DNA from: Gammaproteobacteria bacterium
GTDB lineage: Bacteria > Pseudomonadota > Gammaproteobacteria > Legionellales > Legionellaceae
Assembly (NCBI GenBank): GCA_026399205.1
Contig: JAPLRL010000057.1
Coordinates: 1 to 64,000 of the forward strand
Length of the DNA stretch: 64,000 nt
Direction: 5' to 3'
The notes under the pieces were generated by a model. It saw only the letters and a list, made by a program, of their open reading frames with translations. It did not search any database and had not been told where the DNA came from. Within the stretch, counting starts at the first letter, position 1, and every line of letters begins with the position of its first letter. A program made the position numbers and the translations under genes. Positions 61,432 through 64,000 of the stretch are shown here, one piece after another.

Positions 61432-63483
61432 ATGCCAGGCCAGATTATTTTAGATTCAGAAACGGTTGGTGTATCAGTTGCCTACTATCGTGATCAACTG
61501 CGTAATACGCGTCCTGATGAATTTGAGTTCTTAACAGCAGATCAACAAGCCTTGATTCGATATCGTTTGTTGACCAGCATGAAGTTGATTCGAGATGAAG
61601 CAGAAGAGCATTTAAATCGCAAGCGTTTTCCTGCTTTAAAACCTTGCATAGATGAACTTGAGCGCTGCTCAAATTTATTACGAAAACTGGATGCAACGTC
61701 TCCACGCGATCAGTCTATAACACTCAGACATCAAGTGACACAAGAGCAGAATCCAGCCTGCCCTTTAAAATACACGTTTTTATTGGCGCGTTTAGATCTG
61801 ACTAAAAAAGCGAATGATCCTGAGGCTCGACATTTTTCAGTAGAAGCATTTAAAGAAGAAGTCGACACGTTTGCACAGGATGTACGTACGCTTATGGAGT
61901 CGTTTGATTCTAAAGAGAAATTGAATGCCTATGATAAAAGCGCGTCGTTTAAGAAAGTCTTGGGGCGCCGTAATGATGAGCGTCGGTTATGGTGGGTGTG
62001 GGGAACCAGTATTTATGGGGTTGTTGACCAACTCTTAACGCACGACGCCATCCAATTCGACTTATCGAATCTGAAGGCGAGAAATGATGCAATTGGCATA
62101 TTTGCACCCACGTTTGGCATTATTTCTTGGTCATTGTATTTTTTTAGAGGCATCTTAGATGTGGGTGAGGCTGCTCATGAGTCTTGGCATCACTATCGTC
62201 CAGACAACATCCGTTCACAGGTGAAGTTACAAGATGCAGGCGGTGGGAGTCGGTTTTGGGCTCAGCTGAAACGCAGAAAATTTTCTTTACTCAATGATTT
62301 TCTTTGGGGAACTGCCAACGCGCTGTGTTATTTTATGTTAGTTAAAGATGAAGGTATAGCAAGCACGTTAGGAACCACGGCAGAGACATTGGCACAATGG
62401 AATTATATTTTAACGTTTATTTTATTAATTGGCGATATGCTAATGACCTTGTGGCGATATATTGAAACGCGAGAAGCACATCAAAAAGTATACGCGAATT
62501 TGAAACAGAAAGAAGATGAGGCTCGTCAAGCTATTCTTGCGCTTGAAGGAGGGAGTTCTTATTTTGCGGGTTGTTTTCCTGGGCATCAACATTTTCTGTT
62601 GGACCAGTTGGTTCTGCAAATCCAGCAAGGCCAAAAGCTTAGCATTAATGGAAAAAACCTAAATCAAGACGATGAGAACTATCAGCAGTATTTGTATTGG
62701 ATTGCTCGTTATAAAGAAATCCAAGAAGCGCGTCAGAAAGAAAAATTTGATTGGACTTATCAACGACGTAACCTGCTGAACGAACTGACGTTTACGTTGA
62801 ATTTGATGGCTGGATTTTCATTGATGTGTTCTTTCTTCTACCAGGGCTTTGTGAGCTCATTAGGGCAAGCAATCATGGGTGTGGTGGGTGCTTCTTTTTG
62901 TTTCCTTGCGACCATTGCGTTTAATTTAGCGATTGTGTTGATTGAGCGCAATAAAGTGAATAAGTCAATTGAGAACCGCGAGCTGCAAATTGATGGATTT
63001 TTGGAGAAGTTCCAACGTCACGGGGTGAGTGTAGAAGAGCAAAAATTATTATTTCTGCAAATGAAGTCGCAAGTGGGGTATTCAGAATATGAACGCGCCG
63101 TAGCGGCATGGCATAGTAAATGCTGGCCGCTAAAGACCGTGGTTGATTGTCTGTCTCCGGCCATCTTTTTCTTTATGGTTCATTTTATTTTAGTAGGTGC
63201 AACGATTCCACCTGCTGCACTCATTATATCGGTGATTGCATTGTGCGCCGCTATTATCTATGTAGCACGGCGCCTCATGAAATCATGGGAGCCTCCGAAA
63301 CCCGCCGAAAATGATCCACGCTTTTTCCCAACATTGAAGGGGAATGTACAGTTGGAGAAAGAATTTAATGGCTTATTGGTTCTGGGGCAGACGAAGACGT
63401 TGACGCGGGATGATGTGTGTAAGAAGCCGGAAATGGTGAGGAAAGAGCCTGGTGAGGGAGAGGGGTTGTTACGGCCCATCTAA
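61432..63483 (+). CDS. Multi-pass membrane protein, unknown (paralogue of 59228)
   Basis: The 683-residue protein shares with its neighbour: VAYYRDQLRNTRPDEFEFLT near the start, RRLWWVWGTSIYGVVDQLL (about 185-203), RKFSLLNDFLWGTANALCYF, LMTLWRYIETREAHQKV, the QRRNLLNELTF segment before a membrane pair, and DPRFFP near the end. It is longer because of inserts at 370-410. AGGGGGA (61419-61425) precedes the ATG. No signal peptide. Hydrophobic segments are near 220-240, 300-345, 455-505 and 570-620. Function unknown. Confidence 0.78.
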   Translation: MPGQIILDSETVGVSVAYYRDQLRNTRPDEFEFLTADQQALIRYRLLTSMKLIRDEAEEHLNRKRFPALKPCIDELERCSNLLRKLDATSPRDQSITLRHQVTQEQNPACPLKYTFLLARLDLTKKANDPEARHFSVEAFKEEVDTFAQDVRTLMESFDSKEKLNAYDKSASFKKVLGRRNDERRLWWVWGTSIYGVVDQLLTHDAIQFDLSNLKARNDAIGIFAPTFGIISWSLYFFRGILDVGEAAHESWHHYRPDNIRSQVKLQDAGGGSRFWAQLKRRKFSLLNDFLWGTANALCYFMLVKDEGIASTLGTTAETLAQWNYILTFILLIGDMLMTLWRYIETREAHQKVYANLKQKEDEARQAILALEGGSSYFAGCFPGHQHFLLDQLVLQIQQGQKLSINGKNLNQDDENYQQYLYWIARYKEIQEARQKEKFDWTYQRRNLLNELTFTLNLMAGFSLMCSFFYQGFVSSLGQAIMGVVGASFCFLATIAFNLAIVLIERNKVNKSIENRELQIDGFLEKFQRHGVSVEEQKLLFLQMKSQVGYSEYERAVAAWHSKCWPLKTVVDCLSPAIFFFMVHFILVGATIPPAALIISVIALCAAIIYVARRLMKSWEPPKPAENDPRFFPTLKGNVQLEKEFNGLLVLGQTKTLTRDDVCKKPEMVRKEPGEGEGLLRPI

Positions 63484-63505
63484 GCGTCGTTATTGCTGCA
63501 TCTCC

Positions 63506-63660
63506 GTAGGGTGGGCAAAGGAGCCACACATTGATCTTACCGTTGGCTCGAAGATCATGGGCGACGTGCCCACCGGTAGCTCGGAGCCACCGGTGGGCAC
63601 GTCGCCTGACGGTTTCTACTAATCGGCAACACCCTCGTTAGGCTCCTTTGTCCACCCTAC
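63506..63660. repeat. Family A palindromic element (copy 9)
   Basis: GTAGGGTGGGCAAAGGAGCC..GGCTCCTTTGTCCACCCTAC, 155 bases. It lies 22 bases after the membrane paralogue. The remaining 63661-63772 shows no clear feature. Confidence 0.93.
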
Positions 63661-63772
63661 AGCTTTCAGCGTCCTTGACTACAGCTCCATGCTGTGGGGA
63701 CTTTCTTTGTTAGGCAAAGCAATTTAAGATGGGACGGCCCTGCATTGAAAAACCGATGGGATGTATTAAACC

Positions 63773-64000
63773 ATGAATATTCTTAAGACAATTATAAAAA
63801 ACCAGTTTATTTATTTTTCAATTGCAGGCGGCATGAGTACGCTATTCATGTTGGCGATTTATGTTGTGCTTGATCGATTTATAAACTTTCAAATCGCTTA
63901 TTTTATTGCTTACCTCAGCGCTGTCATTGCATTGTATTTTTTTAATTCTTTTTTTGTTTTTAAAAGCCCGCTCTCCTTGCGTACCTTTCTACGATTTTCC
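63773..64000 (+). CDS. GtrA-like membrane protein, 3' end beyond the window
   Basis: From ATG 63773 the first 76 codons read MNILKTIIKNQFIYFSIAGG and onward to FNSFFVFKSPLSLRTFLRFS. The pattern FxxxGGxST at the first helix and YFFNSFFVFK after the third is typical of GtrA/DPMS-like proteins, small four-helix proteins thought to flip polyprenyl-linked sugars. The gene is cut by the window end. No strong ribosome site was seen. Confidence 0.8.
   Translation, partial: MNILKTIIKNQFIYFSIAGGMSTLFMLAIYVVLDRFINFQIAYFIAYLSAVIALYFFNSFFVFKSPLSLRTFLRFS

Overview
The window looks like a chromosomal segment of a host-associated gammaproteobacterium, most likely of the order Legionellales (Legionella/Coxiella/Aquicella/Berkiella-like). 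This is inferred from a Legionella-type major outer membrane protein, an LbtU-type siderophore porin, a PagP palmitoyltransferase, an ankyrin-repeat protein and several very large proteins without recognisable families that resemble secreted effectors in style. Housekeeping genes are intact. No rRNA, tRNA or CRISPR array was seen.

Layout: 1-235 holds the 5' end of an IS110-type transposase gene on the minus strand. 236-2560 is an ankyrin-repeat protein, followed by an orphan DUF4143-type ATPase. 4.2-8.5 kb carries cytochrome oxidase assembly genes (DUF2909, SURF1, a small thioredoxin-like protein, a CtaA-CtaB fusion, SCO). 8.5-16.8 kb is rimK, grxD, a 2-Cys peroxiredoxin, rnt and pyrC (minus strand), a MOMP-like porin, an LbtU-like porin, dcd and pagP. 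17.1-22.9 kb is the terminal oxidase operon (multihaem cytochrome c, coxB, coxA, ctaG, coxC), then rlmL, rho, ubiD, a flavin reductase and a small membrane protein. 29.3-38.5 kb holds three consecutive paralogous proteins of 883-1014 residues with no family I recognise, followed by a membrane/coiled-coil protein with a basic tail. 40.3-42.2 kb is mnmA-hslO. 42.4-47.9 kb is a small accessory island: a Phd/PIN toxin-antitoxin pair, two DUF4143-type ATPases, one COG1672-type ATPase, a remnant of a second PIN gene and a remnant of a REP-associated transposase. 47.9-55.0 kb is a seven-gene MoxR/DUF58/DUF4381/BatA/BatB/TPR/BatD operon on the minus strand. 55.2-59.0 kb is a CNNM/CBS protein, recR, ybaB, proC and yggT. 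59.2-63.5 kb holds two paralogous multi-pass membrane proteins of unknown function, and the window ends inside a GtrA-like gene.

The most distinctive property is the density of palindromic repeats: I count about 25 from at least five unrelated families (A-E below) in 64 kb. They are not confined to spacers. One family C copy joins ctaA and ctaB into a single reading frame. A complete 159-bp family A copy sits in frame between the start codon and the signal peptide of a Bat-operon TPR gene. Another family C copy sits inside the DUF4381 gene, and two short family D palindromes lie in coxB and in one of the giant paralogues. The ends of family A (GTAGGG) also supply the stop codons of several genes. 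This resembles, as a phenomenon, the Rickettsia palindromic elements that insert in frame in protein genes. The best candidates for undescribed biology are this in-frame repeat spread, the three-gene giant paralogue cluster, the membrane paralogue pair, and the orphan ATPases that each carry their own paired operator-like repeats.
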